Assembly: GCA_017979445.1 (NCBI GenBank)
Contig: CM030715.1
Coordinates: 13,417,660 to 13,481,659 of the forward strand
DNA length: 64,000 nt
Source of the DNA: Akebia trifoliata
Lineage: Eukaryota; Streptophyta; Magnoliopsida; Ranunculales; Lardizabalaceae
Direction of reading: 5' to 3'
In this document: in pieces, positions 1-12,250 of the stretch
Layout: every line of letters begins with the position of its first letter
How positions within the stretch are numbered: the stretch's first letter is position 1
Notes under the pieces: generated by a model
Seen by the model: only the letters and a program-made list of their open reading frames with translations
Database searches by the model: none
What the model was told of the DNA's origin: nothing
Made by a program: the position numbers and the translations under genes

Positions 1-3000
1 GTTCAAGTAGCTTAATTAATTCGATAGGAGTTTCTTCATCAGAAGATTCATCCTTCGAAGTTAGATTATCAGTTAAATCATTATTGGACTCGGGGTAATC
101 AGAAACTTCTTCTATTTTATTAAAGATAGATGGGGTGACAGGACTTACTGCAAACCCGACAGACATAACAGGACTAGACTCGACATACAACAAAAGATTC
201 ATTACATAATAATTGGAAAGAGACCCGACTGCAGGTGTGATTACAGACTATGAGTTTTGAGCACCACTCTTGACTGACAAGACTGACACGTTTTCTTTTT
301 CAAGAAATATCTGAGCAATATTGAGTGAATCCACAGTTGTCTGCCAATCATCTTCTCCTTCGAGTTCTTTAGATGCTTCATCTTTTTTCTTGTCAGGCCA
401 ACTCATTCCAAAGAAAATCTCAAATCCTGACTGACGGGTATCCGTGAGGTGATCGATGAAAGGTTCTGAAAAACCACAATAAGGAAAATCTTCCCCTGCT
501 TTCACGAAGTGTCCATTAAGGGTTTTACGATAAGATTTCATGTTGATTAGATCGATGACATGCCCTTGCCTCCTCGCATTCACCTTATCTTTCCTTATAT
601 TCCAATATCGGGCCCAGTCTTCCTTGGTAGGTTCGTACCCCAATCCGAATGTCCCAACTACTTCTTGAATGGCTGGTGCAGCTTTAATCCCTTGTTGTCT
701 ACGACCCAAACCCATGCCTGGGAAGAATCTCATGCTTTTGAACATGCTAGCCACACAACAGCTGAATGTATTATCGATAGGTACCAGCTCTTTCACAAAA
801 TTGTCTCACTGAACGACATGAATATTTTCAAATTTAAACCCGCTGAGTTGTATTTCTTTTTCTTTGGGTTGAATTTTAGACAACGACTTATCCTTGGTTT
901 CTATTTCGTTCACAATCCTCATAATTTCGATATTCCCATCAAGTGTAATCACCAAACCGTCCTTGATGAATTTAATCTTCTGATGCAAAGTAAAAGGTAC
1001 GACCTTGATCTGATGTAGCCACGGTCTGCCTAGTAATAGGTTGAAGGATGACTGAATATCCAAGACTTGGAATTTCACAGGGAAGTCTGCTATACCCGTG
1101 GATATTTGTAGTTGCAAAGTCCCTAGTACATCCCTTTTCGTATTATCATAAGCTCTGATGCCTTGGCTAGTTGGTTTGAAGTAGTCTGTCTTAAACTCGA
1201 GGCAAGTCGCGGTCTTCAGAGGACAGATATTTAATGCACTTCCATTATCTACCAAGACTAGAGGAATTCTCATTCCATTGCAGTCAATTGTAATGTGCAA
1301 CGGCTTTGTGTGGCTCGGTCCTTCTTTTGGGAGATTTGAATCTGAGAAGGATAGACTATTTTCAGCATAAGTTGCCCCTACTATACTGGCTAATTGATCT
1401 GGAGATGTGTCGAGGGAAACTTGGGCTGCGTTTAGTACTTTGAGAACAACTTCCCTATGAGCTGTGGAGGCCATAAGTAAATCCCAAACTGAAATGTTGG
1501 CACTTGCCTTTTTTAGTTGTTTGATCACAACATCATCCTCTTCAATGGTTTCCTGGATGGGGTCTACTTTTTCCTTTCTTGCCAGGGCTGCTGGATTGTC
1601 AACACTGAGTTTCGGTGGCTTAAAGACTCTTCCTCCTCGTGTCATGTGCTTGACTTCATCACAAGAGAGTGGAAATGGCTAGTCTTCTTCGACCAATAGA
1701 TAAGGATCTTCATCTGTTACAGAGAATGGGCTTTTCGAGATTATTTGTGCCAAGAGGTGGCTGGTATATGATGGGCTATCGTAGTGAGGTGGGGATAGAC
1801 AATATGATTCATCTTCAGTTAGATCAAATGACTCATGGCTTGTGGCATAGACCTTATCATTGAAAGTTATTCCAACAAAAGGATAACTGGGTGGTTTGGC
1901 ATAGATTGGGTGGATAAGAGAGACTGGGTCGAATGATAGTTGGGTGTTTGAAACCATATTCAGTGTTGGTGGAGGCTGATATGTAGGTAGTGGATTGGTA
2001 GTGACATTTGGCGGTGTTGGGGTAGGAATGATGACTTTTTTTATCATCGATGAGATTTTGGATGGCATGGCGGAGAGAGATACAACGATCAGTATGATGA
2101 CCAGGGCTTTGATGGAATTCGTAAAATACGTTAGGGTTATGGGAAACTGGTAGGGAGTTTGGCAAAGGTCGAGGCTGAAAATAGGTGAGGAGCCCTTTTT
2201 TCAATAGTTTCTGAAAGGCTACAGTGAGGGTCATCCCTAGATTTGCGAACTGTCGAGGGGGGGCTCTACCCGAATTTGCCTGATTATTGGTTCGAGCTGG
2301 GGGTTGAACTGGGGTGGTGGAAGTGTTAGCTATATAGGCATAGTTGATGTTGGATTTGGAATTAGTGAAGGTTTTTTTGGCAGAAGAGTTGGAAAGGATC
2401 CCAGAGGCAAAAGCATCCTCGAGTTGGCTTCCGACTTATAACAGGGATTCAAATGTGGGGAGATACTCGGCAACTAAATGCTGAGCATACCCTTGTGAGA
2501 GGTTTTTTAAGATGATTGCCACTTGTTCCTTTTCTGATGGTCTATCCCACATCTGTACAGCCTTAGCCCTCCAGCGACTAATAAAATTAGTAAATGTTTC
2601 CCCATTCTTCTACTTAGTAGATTCCAAATCCTTTCGAGAAGTTTCGATTTCAGTGCTGTACTTGTACTGGTGCCAGAACATCCTTGACATATTTTCCCAT
2701 GTCCCAATTACAGCTGAATCTTGGGACATCAACCATCGTAACATTGATCCTGATAGAGTACGCTGGAACAATAATGTCATCTATTCATCACTGAGGCCCA
2801 TTGTGCGCATGTTGGTGACATATACCTTGAGATGCATTTTTGCGCAGCCTACTCCATTGAATTTTTTCATTTCTGGAATAACAAACTTCTCGGACAGACG
2901 AATCTTAGGGATTTGATTCAAAGTCTCTATTCCTGCCGCAATTTCATCAATCCCTTTCATGTTCTTCACGGCTGTTTCCAACTGAGTCATTCTGTTGGCT

Positions 3001-3341
3001 AACATTGGATTCTCATTAAAATGCTCTTCATTTTCGTCAAGCTCATAAACCTCATCCAGATTCTTAGCTGTGCTACCTTCCAGTCCCTTGCCCCTTTGAT
3101 CATCAGGCTGGTCTCTTGTTGACTCAGAGATCTGTTCTAGCACTTCTACCTTGCTTTTTATGTTGTTCATATCCATTGCAAAGACTGCCAGGATCTTACG
3201 AATTTTTGCGAGTTCAGATTCAGAAGCCATTTTTGATGGTTCACTTGGCGCTGATGTTCTTTCCAAACGACCTGACTCTCGACTCCAACCAGGTGGTGGA
3301 CGCTTAAGTTTGGGCGCAATAGTATCTTGAAACCCCATCAA
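1..3341 (-). pseudogene. gag-pro: gag-protease polyprotein remnant of A1
   Basis: ATG at 3339-3341 opens a frame with an N-terminal charged coiled region, then the retrotransposon gag core (about 2780-2350, with SRWRAKA and DRPSEKEQ). A zinc-knuckle-like segment near 2110 has its first Cys changed to Tyr. The frame then shifts at an A7 run near 2040, and the rest runs in another frame. It includes the aspartic protease with active site VDNGSALN (about 1230-1250) and a G-patch-like stretch near 680-720 (GMGLGRRQQG, then GLGYEP). The left edge falls in the acidic linker before reverse transcriptase. In-frame stops occur near 2780, 2610 and 2440. In the living element it would supply capsid and the maturation protease. 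Its close homologue is the A2 gag-pro. Confidence 0.85.
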
Positions 3342-3556
3342 AGGTGAATTAAGAATTGGTCCCTTTTGATAGCATTTGCTTTTATTATTATAATTGATGA
3401 GTTGTGCTAGTCGAACATATGTCTGATGAGGTGATTTATTGTTAATGAGGGCCTTATATATAAAAAGAGACTTCTCGTTAAAAATCGTACCAATGAGACA
3501 AATGCGACCGCAAAATAAATGAGGAAACTCTCCTCTTAAAGCAAAGATGACTTGAT

Positions 3557-4643
3557 CTAGGACCCTACATGCTCTTCTACTTCTTGAATGCTTGTTGTTC
3601 TTCTGATTTAATAAGTAACCGATGGTCCCAAGCGCTAACTATGTGTTCTACCAAATGCACAGTCAACTCTTTAATAGGATGTCGATTCCTCGGAAGCATT
3701 GGGATCCATGAAGGGAATCCTATCTATCTTGGTATCATCCTTGGGCAATAAAAAGATGTATTCAGCAGACCAGTGAGCATTACATGATCAGACCCTTTTG
3801 AAGTAAACACGGTGCCTTCATCCATTCTCGATCCCAATCTATCCCAATTTACATCTTGTGTAGTCAAATTTAAGAGCCAGTCCTTCCAGTCTTCTATGGA
3901 TGCAAAGTCCACCAATGTTTCCTTTTTTGTGAATCCCATTTACTTTCTTTGATTTGCGGGAACTCTGCGATGCGAAGTTGGAAACATAACCACAGATAAA
4001 ACAAATGTGGACTCCCTCGAAATCCTGCCCCTCCTGGTGCATTCTCATTTGATAATCCCTCAAAAGTCTCGGCAAGAATTGTGGGGACTGGGTTAACCTT
4101 ATTTTTAAGTTGTCCGGCAATATCTACGAAAAAGCCCAGTAACTGATGACCCATCCTAAATGAAACCAGAAAATATGTTGACAATACCCCCAGACATAAA
4201 GTAAAATCCCTCGCCTTCCTATGAGGTTCTGGAGCGAAATCCCTAGGATTTTCTTATTCAGGAGTTTGGTGTACTTCTAAAAGTCTCCGCATGTTCAGTA
4301 AACCATGATCCGTGAATCTTCTCACTTTTTTTGGCTTAATTCCTAACCTTTTCGAGAGTTCTTTTGTGAATTTGGATTTCGATGGAAGACGAATCAATGT
4401 GCTTATCCCCATAATATTACAATAATCTTCATGAGTTGGTCAAAGTGTGACTGAACCAAAATGGAATACGTGGTAATTCGGGTCCCAGAAATTGGTCGCG
4501 GCACATAAAAGGTTCCAATTGACAGTTACTGACTTGAAAGAGAATACGCTTTGAAGTCCATATACATCAAAATTATACTTTTCAACGGTGGTGAACGCAT
4601 CTAAAGCTCTTTCCATCAACACATGTACATCATCATGAGCCAT
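3557..4643 (-). pseudogene. ORF1 remnant of A1 (DUF7745/plant mobile domain-like)
   Basis: This is the separate open frame between leader and gag, as in Ogre elements. It starts at ATG 4641-4643 and should run about 360 codons to the stop at 3557-3559, matching the A2 ORF1. The motif NFWDPNYHVFHFGSVTL near 4450-4500 is typical of DUF7745-like proteins carried by Tat/Ogre elements. Their function is unknown, although a relation to the plant mobile domain is generally assumed. It is broken by an early stop at 4440, a further stop and a frameshift near 3935 (after ESKW), and a stop at 3724-3726. A short deletion near the C-terminus removes residues still present in A2. Confidence 0.8.
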
Positions 4644-5602
4644 CTAACCAAAAGAAACTAACTCTCATTACTGACACATTAATCCACGTTTATATTTTGG
4701 TACGATCTTTAATGTGATTCAACCATTTTAATTTAAAGAAAGGTCTGATCCATTGAATAGAATTGGTTAGAAAAAAAATTCAGTTACCACATTCGGCTCG
4801 ATTCTATCCAATGGATTGAAAAAAATAATATATCACCTCATTGACATTTAATTAAATCAATTAACTCAATCGGCTCGTATATTGATCCGAAAGATCAACT
4901 TACCAATTGGGCTAATGGGTTGGAAAATGATTTGGCCAACACAACTTTTCAATTACAATTATTGGGTTGGACCGATATTGCGGGTTCCATTTGAGCGGAG
5001 TGGATCGGTCCACCCACTTATCTTTTAGTTAGTTTAGAGAAAAGCAACCCGGGAGCATTTATGGTCGATTCGAGTCATGGCCTAATAGGACCACACCTAA
5101 GTTCTAGGCTTTCTATATGATTGAGGCTAGGTTAAGACAAAACTTAGGTCACCTCATCCCGAAACACCGATATACTATTCCAGTTTTACCTAGTCAAGCA
5201 GTACGTGGTGTTCCAGTTTGATATACCCAAAGGTACTGTATTGAAGTTGTAGCGTTCACGGGCGTCCCCCGTGTCCCGAAGGACCAGGTTAGCTTAGATC
5301 CAGCTACTGAGTTTATAAGGACATGACATGATGCAAATATGCGTATGCATGCTCGTGAGTGTATGCAAAGGGAGAAATTGTGCCTGGGGTATTTTTCGTA
5401 AATATCCAACCATACAAATCAAATACATCTAATCATCAATCCAATCAACAGAAATAAACAATTAAACATATCTAATCACATGCCAATGAAAGAGAGGACA
5501 AAATCTAGACTAATCTAAGATTCTCATTGAGTCAACTAGGTAGACTTGATGAAAAATTCAACTAAAGGATAGTCTTGGATCGGGTCAAGTTTGACCTTAA
5601 AA
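4644..5602 (-). other. A1 leader between PBS and ORF1
   Basis: Untranslated leader without a convincing gene. It holds blocks conserved in the leaders of A2, E and F, such as GATATTGCGGGTT near 4975, GGATCGGTCC near 5002, AACCCGGGAGCA near 5047 and the TTTGATATACCC block near 5218-5300. Conservation between families with different LTRs suggests RNA function (packaging, dimerisation or translation control), but this is inference. Confidence 0.6.
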
Positions 5603-5620
5603 TCCCCAGTGGAGTCACCA
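5603..5620 (-). other. primer-binding site of A1
   Basis: On the minus strand this reads TGGTGACTCCACTGGGGA, one base after the LTR end. It differs from the A2 site TGGCGACTCC by one base. Ogre/Tat sites of this type are described as complementary to a tRNA-Arg 3' end. Confidence 0.85.
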
Positions 5621-6149
5621 CTGAAATCCCCTCAACCCCCGGCCATCCGTTCTATAGCGGATTAGGGGTCCATACTACGTATCTTGGGGATTTTTAAAAG
5701 AATAGGGAGTCGCCACCTAGTTTAGGTCTAGGAACCAAAATTAACTCTAAATGGATATGGGTCGGTCCGTGGATCAGAGAGATGGGTAAGGGGTCAGGTT
5801 ACGGATTTCAGAAGGTGTTAGGCACCGAACCCGCCTGATCAAGATGATCAGTTTCTATTGCGATCCAAAAATATCCTACGGTCAACATTCAAAGACTAAA
5901 AGTCAAACTAGGGTCCAATCATCATCAAATTGCATTAGATTTACTAAACAAATCCTACGGTTAAAATAATTACATGATTTAATGAGACATACATGACACC
6001 AAAAATTAATGGATCAATTCGATCATATTTTGAACAATACGAAATCGATTTTCAATGCCGCGTATATAAGATTAGTGAATTGGCTCATTGATGGTATTTT
6101 ATCAAAGAGATTCAATTTTTGAACTATTACGTGCATTAAATTCAGTGGG

Positions 6150-7480
6150 TTAACTCACAAATTTTGAGTTGCCACGTGTGTTAAATCGGTGAGTTAATCA
6201 CGTGCCTAATTTTTAAAATAAAATCGATTCAAATTTTCAATGTCCCAAAAATCAACGAGTCTACTCGCAATTTGTTAAACAAAAGAATCCTAATTTTTGG
6301 AATTGCCACGTGTATTAAATCGGTGATTTAATCCACGTGCCTAATTTTTTTTAAAAATTTGATTCAAATTCTCAATGTCTTCAAAATCAGTGAGTCGACT
6401 TGCAATTTGTTAATCATAAGAATCATAATTTTTTTTCGGAATTGCCACGTGTATTAAATTGGTGATTTAACCCACGTGCCTAATTTTTAAAAATTCGATT
6501 CAAATTCTCAATGTCCCCAAAATCAGTGAGTCGACTTGCAATTTGTTAATCATAAGAATCATAATTTTTTTTCGGAATTGTCACGTGTATTAAATTGGTG
6601 ATTTAACCCACGTGCCTAATTTTTAAAAATTCGATTCAAATTCTCAATGTCCCCAAAATCAGCGAGTCGACTCGCAATTTTTACATCATAAGAATCATAA
6701 TTTTATTTGGAATCGTCACGTGTATTAAATCGGTGATTTAACCCACATGTCTAATTTTAAAAATTCGATTCAAATTCTCAATGTCCCTAAAATCAGCGAG
6801 TCGACTCCAATTTTTTAATCAAAAGAATCCTAATTTCTTTTGAAATCGCCATGTGTATTAAATCGGTGATTTAATCCACGTGCCTAATTTTTAAAAAATT
6901 CGATTCAAATTCTCAATGTCCCCAAAGTCAGCGAGTCGACTCGTAATATTTACATCATAAGAGTTATAATTTTTTTTGGAATCGCCACGTGTATTAAATC
7001 GGTGATTTAACCCACGTGTCTAACTTTAAAAATTCGATTCAAATTCTTAATGTCCCCAAAATCAGCGAGTCGACTCGTAATTTGTTAATCAAAAGAATTC
7101 TAATTTCTTTTGGAATCGCCACGTGTATTAAATCGGTGATTTAATCCACGTGCCTAATTTTTAAAAAAATTGATTCGAATTCTCAATATCTCCAAAATCA
7201 ACGAGTCGACTTGCAATTTTTATATCATAAGAATCATAATTTTTTTTTCCGAATCGCCACGTGTATTAAATCGGTGATTTAACCCACGTGCCTAATTTTT
7301 AAAAATTCGATTCAAATTCTCAATGTTCCCAAAATAAGCGAGTCAACTCGCAATTTGTTAACTAAAAGAATCCTAATTTTTTGGAATCATCACGTGTATT
7401 AAATCGGTGATTTAACCCACGTGCCTAATTTTTTTAAAAATTCGATTTAAATTTTCAATGTCCCCAAAATCAATGAGTCA
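6150..7480. repeat. tandem array, about 136-bp unit, inside A1 LTR
   Basis: About ten degenerate copies. Each has two G-boxes (CACGTG) flanking TTAAATC-GGT-GATTTAA, followed by an AAAATCAGCGAGTCGACTCG block that is itself partly palindromic (GAGTCGACTC). A2 keeps only about four copies (52850-53320), so the array has expanded or contracted since the two copies diverged. Confidence 0.85.
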
Positions 7481-7860
7481 ACTCCTAATTTTTATTGTGA
7501 AAATCGATTTTTTATTTTTATCTTTCATGTACACCAATAATTTTTATTGAGTAGATCAACATTAATGAGTTAACCCACTAACTTCAAAAGTCGGCGAATC
7601 AACTCGATAGACATCAACAATCAATGAACCGGTCCACTAACTTGAAAATAACGAGTTGGCCCAATCAATCTATCAACAAGAATGGTCGAATTGATTCACT
7701 AATTTTTTGAAAAATTAAAGATTGCCATTAATACTACATATGCCCCCAAAATCAACGGATTAATTCGAAAACATAAAAATGTGAAATCAAGAATCAATAA
7801 TAATAAAAATAAACTAAAAATAAAAAAATAAAAAATAAATAAACAAATGAATAAATAAAA

Positions 7861-7870
7861 TAACTTACCT
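7861..7870 (-). other. candidate 5' splice donor in A1 transcript leader
   Basis: The minus strand reads AGGTAAGTTA, a near-consensus plant donor, about 500 bases downstream of the TATA box. A2 has AGGTAAATTA at the same place (53661-53670). No acceptor was identified, so an intron in the leader is only a suggestion. Confidence 0.3.
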
Positions 7871-8383
7871 TCACCAAATAATTTTGGATGTGTGGATTCG
7901 TTTAAAAAGAAATTGAAAAGCTTGTGACGCTCAATGATGTTGGAATAGGAGGAGATGATGACCATTGTGGGGTGTCCAATAAATCAAAAAAGGAGCATCG
8001 CCAAAGAGAGAGAGAAATTGCTATTATTTTTTTATGGAGCGAAAGAGTATTGGAGAGAAGTTATAGGATTAATGGAGATACAAAAATGGACAGCAAGATA
8101 GATGAAATTGGAGCTTTAATGGGTGGAATATAATGAAGGTGTGGCTGTAATGGAGATGAAAAAGTTGCAGAAATTTGTTTAATGGGGGAAGAAGAAGATA
8201 GAAAGTTACAGAATTTTTAATGGGGAGGAAGAAGATGGAAAGTTGAAGAATTTTTAACTGGGGAGGTTGCTGAATTTTTAATGGGGGAGGAAGAAGATGG
8301 AAAGTTGCAGGTTTTTTGGTTATGGAGGGTAGTAAAAAAAAAAGTCGGCTCGAGTCCCCTTCAATGGTCCCTTGCGTTTTCCA

Positions 8384-8389
8384 TTTATA
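8384..8389 (-). promoter_or_regulatory. TATA box of A1 LTR
   Basis: The minus strand reads CACTATAAATGG. The A2 LTR has TATAAAAG at the same relative place (54741-54747), each time just downstream of a purine/pyrimidine-rich tract. Transcription would start roughly 30 bases to the left. Confidence 0.65.
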
Positions 8390-9894
8390 GTGGTTCTCCT
8401 AAAAATCATGAGAGAGGGAGAGAGGAAGAGATGGGAGAGATGGGAGAGTGAGAGGAGAACATGGGTGGTTATGAGGAGGAGTTAGAGATGTTGGAGAAGA
8501 AGATGGGGGGAGTTGGAGAGTGCCTACGTTTTATTCTCTCTCTGTTATTTTTTTATTTTTTTGGAGAAGGAGAGGTGCTGATCTCACGCTACTCGTACTA
8601 CGGTAATTTCTCGCTAATGAGTTGTGATTGATTGAATTTTATTATTATTATTTAGTTGAATTTTGGATTCGTTGACATTTTGATTTAACTTTTATGTTTT
8701 AAATTAAATTTGAATTTGTATTTGATTTTAAATTTTGGATTAAAATTGTTAGATTAAAATTTAATTTGAATTTTGATTGTAATATGTGTTATTGGTCGAT
8801 TTTATTTAGTTTCGATTGGTTGATCATTCGATTTTAATTTTAATTGGTTGAGTGATTTTCAATTTGATTTAAATTTAAGTTTTAATTGTTTAATTTGAAT
8901 TTAATTTTTAATTTAAATTTTGAACGGGTTGATTAATTTGCGTTTTAATTTAAAATTTAAATTGATTTTAATTTTTAATTGGTCAGTTGATTGGATTTTG
9001 ATTGGTTAAGTTTTGAGTTTTAATTTGATTTTAGATTGGGTTCGATTTTAAATTTTAAATTTATTGATAGAATTTGAGTTTAATTTTAATGGTTGATTAC
9101 TTGAAATCTTTATTTTGATTGATCGAATTTTTATTATTATTATTTTTAATTTGAAAAATATTTTTGATTGGATTTAATTGTTTAATTTTAATTTTAATTG
9201 TTTGGATTTTTTAATTTGAATTGTTTAATTTTTAATTTGAATTTTATTTTTATTTTAGGTTGGATTTCGATTTACATTGTCCTAGGGATTGGGATCTCTA
9301 AATTGTAGAGTTGGATATTGAGGGGTATTTTGGTCTTTTGACAATTTTTACAGATTTTTCTTGAACTTTTTTGTTTTCATCAATTTGGGTCTCGTTAGAC
9401 TCGAAATCACATTATGAGTGCAATGGAGGTACTTTCGAGATTTTTCGGTGGTCCGAGATATATGAGGGGTATTTTCATCATTTTGTGATTTTTACAGTTT
9501 TTTAGGGATTTCAGCGTGAGGTTTCTTTCAGTCACTGTGTGAGTATTTGTAAATTTTAAAGTTATATTTTTCTAGCGTAGTGAGGTCCCTAAGTTATCGA
9601 ATTGTGTAACGAACCTATGCGTACGTGCTTGCTAAGTCAGGTGTAAGATGTAGCGATCGTAAGCGTGCGTAAACTTCTATGGCAAGTTGTGACGAGTAGG
9701 GGGATGAAAATAAACTAGAAACATAAGAAATCAAGCAGTACTCACAAGCCTTCGAGTTCTTTTATATTCATCATTAGGAATCCACCAAAACCGGGTTACG
9801 AATTGTCGAATTTGGCAGATGAAAAAAATGGGGTGTCTGCAAATATATTAGGCTTCAAAAGTTTTAAAGTAAAACATCTATCAATATTGCATCT

Positions 9895-10323
9895 TAGATT
9901 AAATAAAAATACATAATACATACATGATGGGATTGTGTGTTCGATAGGAGAGTTGAGGAAAACATTGATATAACCACATCTATTGTGGTGAATCGATATT
10001 TCAATACTTAACCTTCGGTGTGGAATGCCACTATTCTTATCTTATTATATGGTCAATGTAGCATACAACAATTGGGTGACAATTTATTCGGTTCAGACTA
10101 GTTGTTAACTAAGAACCTAATACTGATGTCGATTGTTTGATAACTATAGATCTTAGTAATCACTAATTATCTTAGGAGAGACTCATCGCATTTAAGTATA
10201 TTAAGAGGCAATAACTGTGAACCTAGACTATCTCTAACAATATAAAGACCGCTTTTACGTGCAAAAATTCATCAAGAAAGAAGAAGAGAAATTTTCAAAT
10301 CTCATGAGTTGTGTTACTCCCCA
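9895..10323. repeat. direct repeat R1, copy 1 (about 430 bp)
   Basis: Matches 11004-11420 in the same orientation over its whole length with many substitutions and small indels; shared blocks include ATACATAATACATACA and GTGTGGAAT. It ends with an AAGAAAGAAGAAGAGAAATT stretch. I could not assign it to an element family. Two such repeats about 0.7 kb apart could be LTRs of a small non-autonomous element or an old duplication. Confidence 0.6.
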
Positions 10324-11003
10324 ATGCCATGCCCAAAAATCCAACATGAATCCCAAAGATTCTTATGTTAGATCTCAAGGAATTATTAACTATCTCTTCC
10401 CATGATAACATATAATAATAAGAGCATAGAACCGGATAAATAATTATAAAGCAACAAAAAGAAATAATACCAAGGATTAATACATTACAGAAGCTAATAT
10501 AATAAAAAATCCTTAAATCTCAAAAGAATAATTGTTTTGACTAAAACAAAACATAACTAGATGATTGTACTAAATATAAATTAGCACACAATGTCTAAAC
10601 ATAAGAGTTTCAATTTGAAACATAAGATAAACAACTACTAAGACCCTAAGGCCAATCAAACTGATAGAGGTGGCTTTTAATCCACATACATAGCCTCGGG
10701 TGCCTCCTCATAAATCCCATCTTCAATGAATAGCTCATCGATAACTACAAAATCTGAAAAGTCAATGGTAAGGTGAGTAACAGGAGTTACCTAGCAAAAA
10801 ATCTATCGTTCAACAACTAGTTACAACAAGCAACGCATTATCATTCTGAAGTTTAATCATACTGGTTTTTTCATATAATCTAGCATTTGAATAAATACTA
10901 ATTAAAATAAAATAAGTATAATAAGTAATGATCTATTGACTAAATTATTTAACAAAGTAATTTCATCATACTTTTCAAGTAAAATTCTTGTTCATCGACA
11001 AAC
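10324..11003. other. spacer between the R1 repeats, no gene seen
   Basis: AT-rich, with no credible coding frame, PBS or polypurine tract that I can point to. Confidence 0.5.
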
Positions 11004-11420
11004 AATAAAAAAATACATAATACATACACAATGGTATAATCGATAAGAGTGTTGAGGAACACACCGATATAATCACCTCGACTATGACAAATTGATATTA
11101 CCATGCTTAACCTCCAGTGTGGAATCCCACCATTCTTATTCGATTTTGTGGCCGGTCTAGTATACAATACGATTTAGATTGGTTGTTGACCAAGAATCCA
11201 ATACTAAATTCAACAAACAGTAAGGTCGACCGTTTGACGACTATAAACACTTAGTAATTACTAACTAGCCTAGGAGAAGCTCCTCACATCTAAGCTTATC
11301 AAGAGACAATATATGTGAATCTTAGACTATTTATACACTATACAAAGATTGTCTATACATACAAATATTCCCTAAGAAAGAAAAGGAGAAATTCTGGGAT
11401 CTCACAAGCCATATTACTCT
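11004..11420. repeat. direct repeat R1, copy 2
   Basis: Second copy of the 9895-10323 repeat, same orientation, ending with the equivalent AAGAAAGAAAAGGAGAAATT stretch. It is followed directly by repeat R2. Confidence 0.6.
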
Positions 11421-11439
11421 CTAAGGTATCCTATACTAT

Positions 11440-12250
11440 CAAAGATAATAGATTATCAAATGTTATCCTAGATTGACCCGTCATTTATGAAATTATACCA
11501 ATGCGTCACTTTTTCTAAGTTTTCTATGAACCTTTTCTAGTAAATAAAAATAGTTTTATTATATATATATATATATAGTTTTTTATATTGAAAATACAAA
11601 CAAGATAAGGTAGTGCCCTCCAATGACATCCATCTGTCAATCAATCATATCTCACGTTCGTGAAAACGTGAGATATTAATCCATTTAGTTATCTTTCATG
11701 CACTGTGTGGCATAATCATTATATAAGTGTTTCGGCATTGTCCCATCAATCAGTTGAAAACATAAGTTTTCTCTATCCCTTTATCCCTAGATAAAACATC
11801 TATCTTCTTATATATCTATCAAAGTATAAATTTTCTAAAAATTATTTCTAATTCTAAGGCATCAACCAGTTTCATATGATGGTCATTCTTGAGGAAAAAA
11901 GACTCGAAAAATGTGAGAAGATCATAAATAGTGAAAACTGTGAAAAGTTGTGAAAATTTAGCTAAGTGTTAGAAAAAATGATTTTTTAAAGTTCTTTAAA
12001 CATCAAATAAATTTTTAGAAATAAATGTATTGACATCATGAAATTTTTGTAGCTTAATTCAAAGTAAAGTAAAAGATATCGAGATTTAAAAATATGATAA
12101 AAATGTCGTAAATTATATTTTGTTTTTGGAACCAAAAATTAGATTTTTATATGCAGAGATTTGAATTTTTAAACTATTCCCATTGTTTTCAAATGGGGGG
12201 TAATCTCTTAGTTTCATTAAAAAACTTAAAGTAATAGAAATAAGGTGCTG
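11440..12250. repeat. direct repeat R2, copy 1 (about 0.8 kb, degenerate)
   Basis: Aligns in the same orientation with 13200-14080. Common blocks include TTAGATTGAC, CAATCATATCTCA, the ATCAACCA...CATATGAT stretch, and a shared tail with TTTCCATTGTTT-like sequence. No coding potential seen. Confidence 0.55.
11647..11676. other. perfect 12-bp hairpin
   Basis: ATATCTCACGTT, loop CGTGAA, AACGTGAGATAT. The second R2 copy has a decayed version near 13485-13510. It could be a cruciform, a MITE remnant or chance. Confidence 0.6.

Larger units (their letters stand above)
1..9841 (-). mobile_element. A1: Ty3/gypsy Tat/Ogre-type element, 5' half
   Basis: Minus-strand element read from right to left: 5' LTR, PBS, leader, ORF1, gag-protease. 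The pol gene and 3' LTR lie beyond the left edge. The order ORF1-gag-pro behind a TGGYGACTCC primer site and a 4.2-kb LTR is what is known for Ogre/Tat elements. A second copy of the same family (A2, 29389-56391) matches A1 along the whole internal region and LTR, which fixes the boundaries. The five bases after the LTR, AATAT (9842-9846), would be the right target duplication; the left one is outside the window. Many frameshifts and stops show that A1 is inactive. Confidence 0.9.
5622..9841 (-). repeat. 5' LTR of A1 (family A, about 4.2 kb)
   Basis: On the plus strand the LTR begins TGAAATCCCC and ends GGTGTCTGCA; the corresponding A2 end is GGTGTCTACA, so the A1 end carries one substitution. 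It aligns along its length with the A2 LTR 52305-56391. Reading the minus strand it holds U3, a TATA box at 8384-8389, GA/CT-rich DNA upstream of it, and a long transcribed part with an array of G-box palindromes. A 4-kb LTR is typical of Ogre-type elements. Confidence 0.88.

Noticed and set aside
560..1018. Plus-strand open frame of about 150 codons
   Set aside because: Antisense to the gag-protease of A1; the same shadow exists at 47254-47550 opposite A2.
2507..2916. Overlapping open frames on both strands in the gag core
   Set aside because: The minus frame at 2507-2707 and plus frame at 2512-2916 recur at 49179-49396 in A2 and only mirror the conserved gag sequence.
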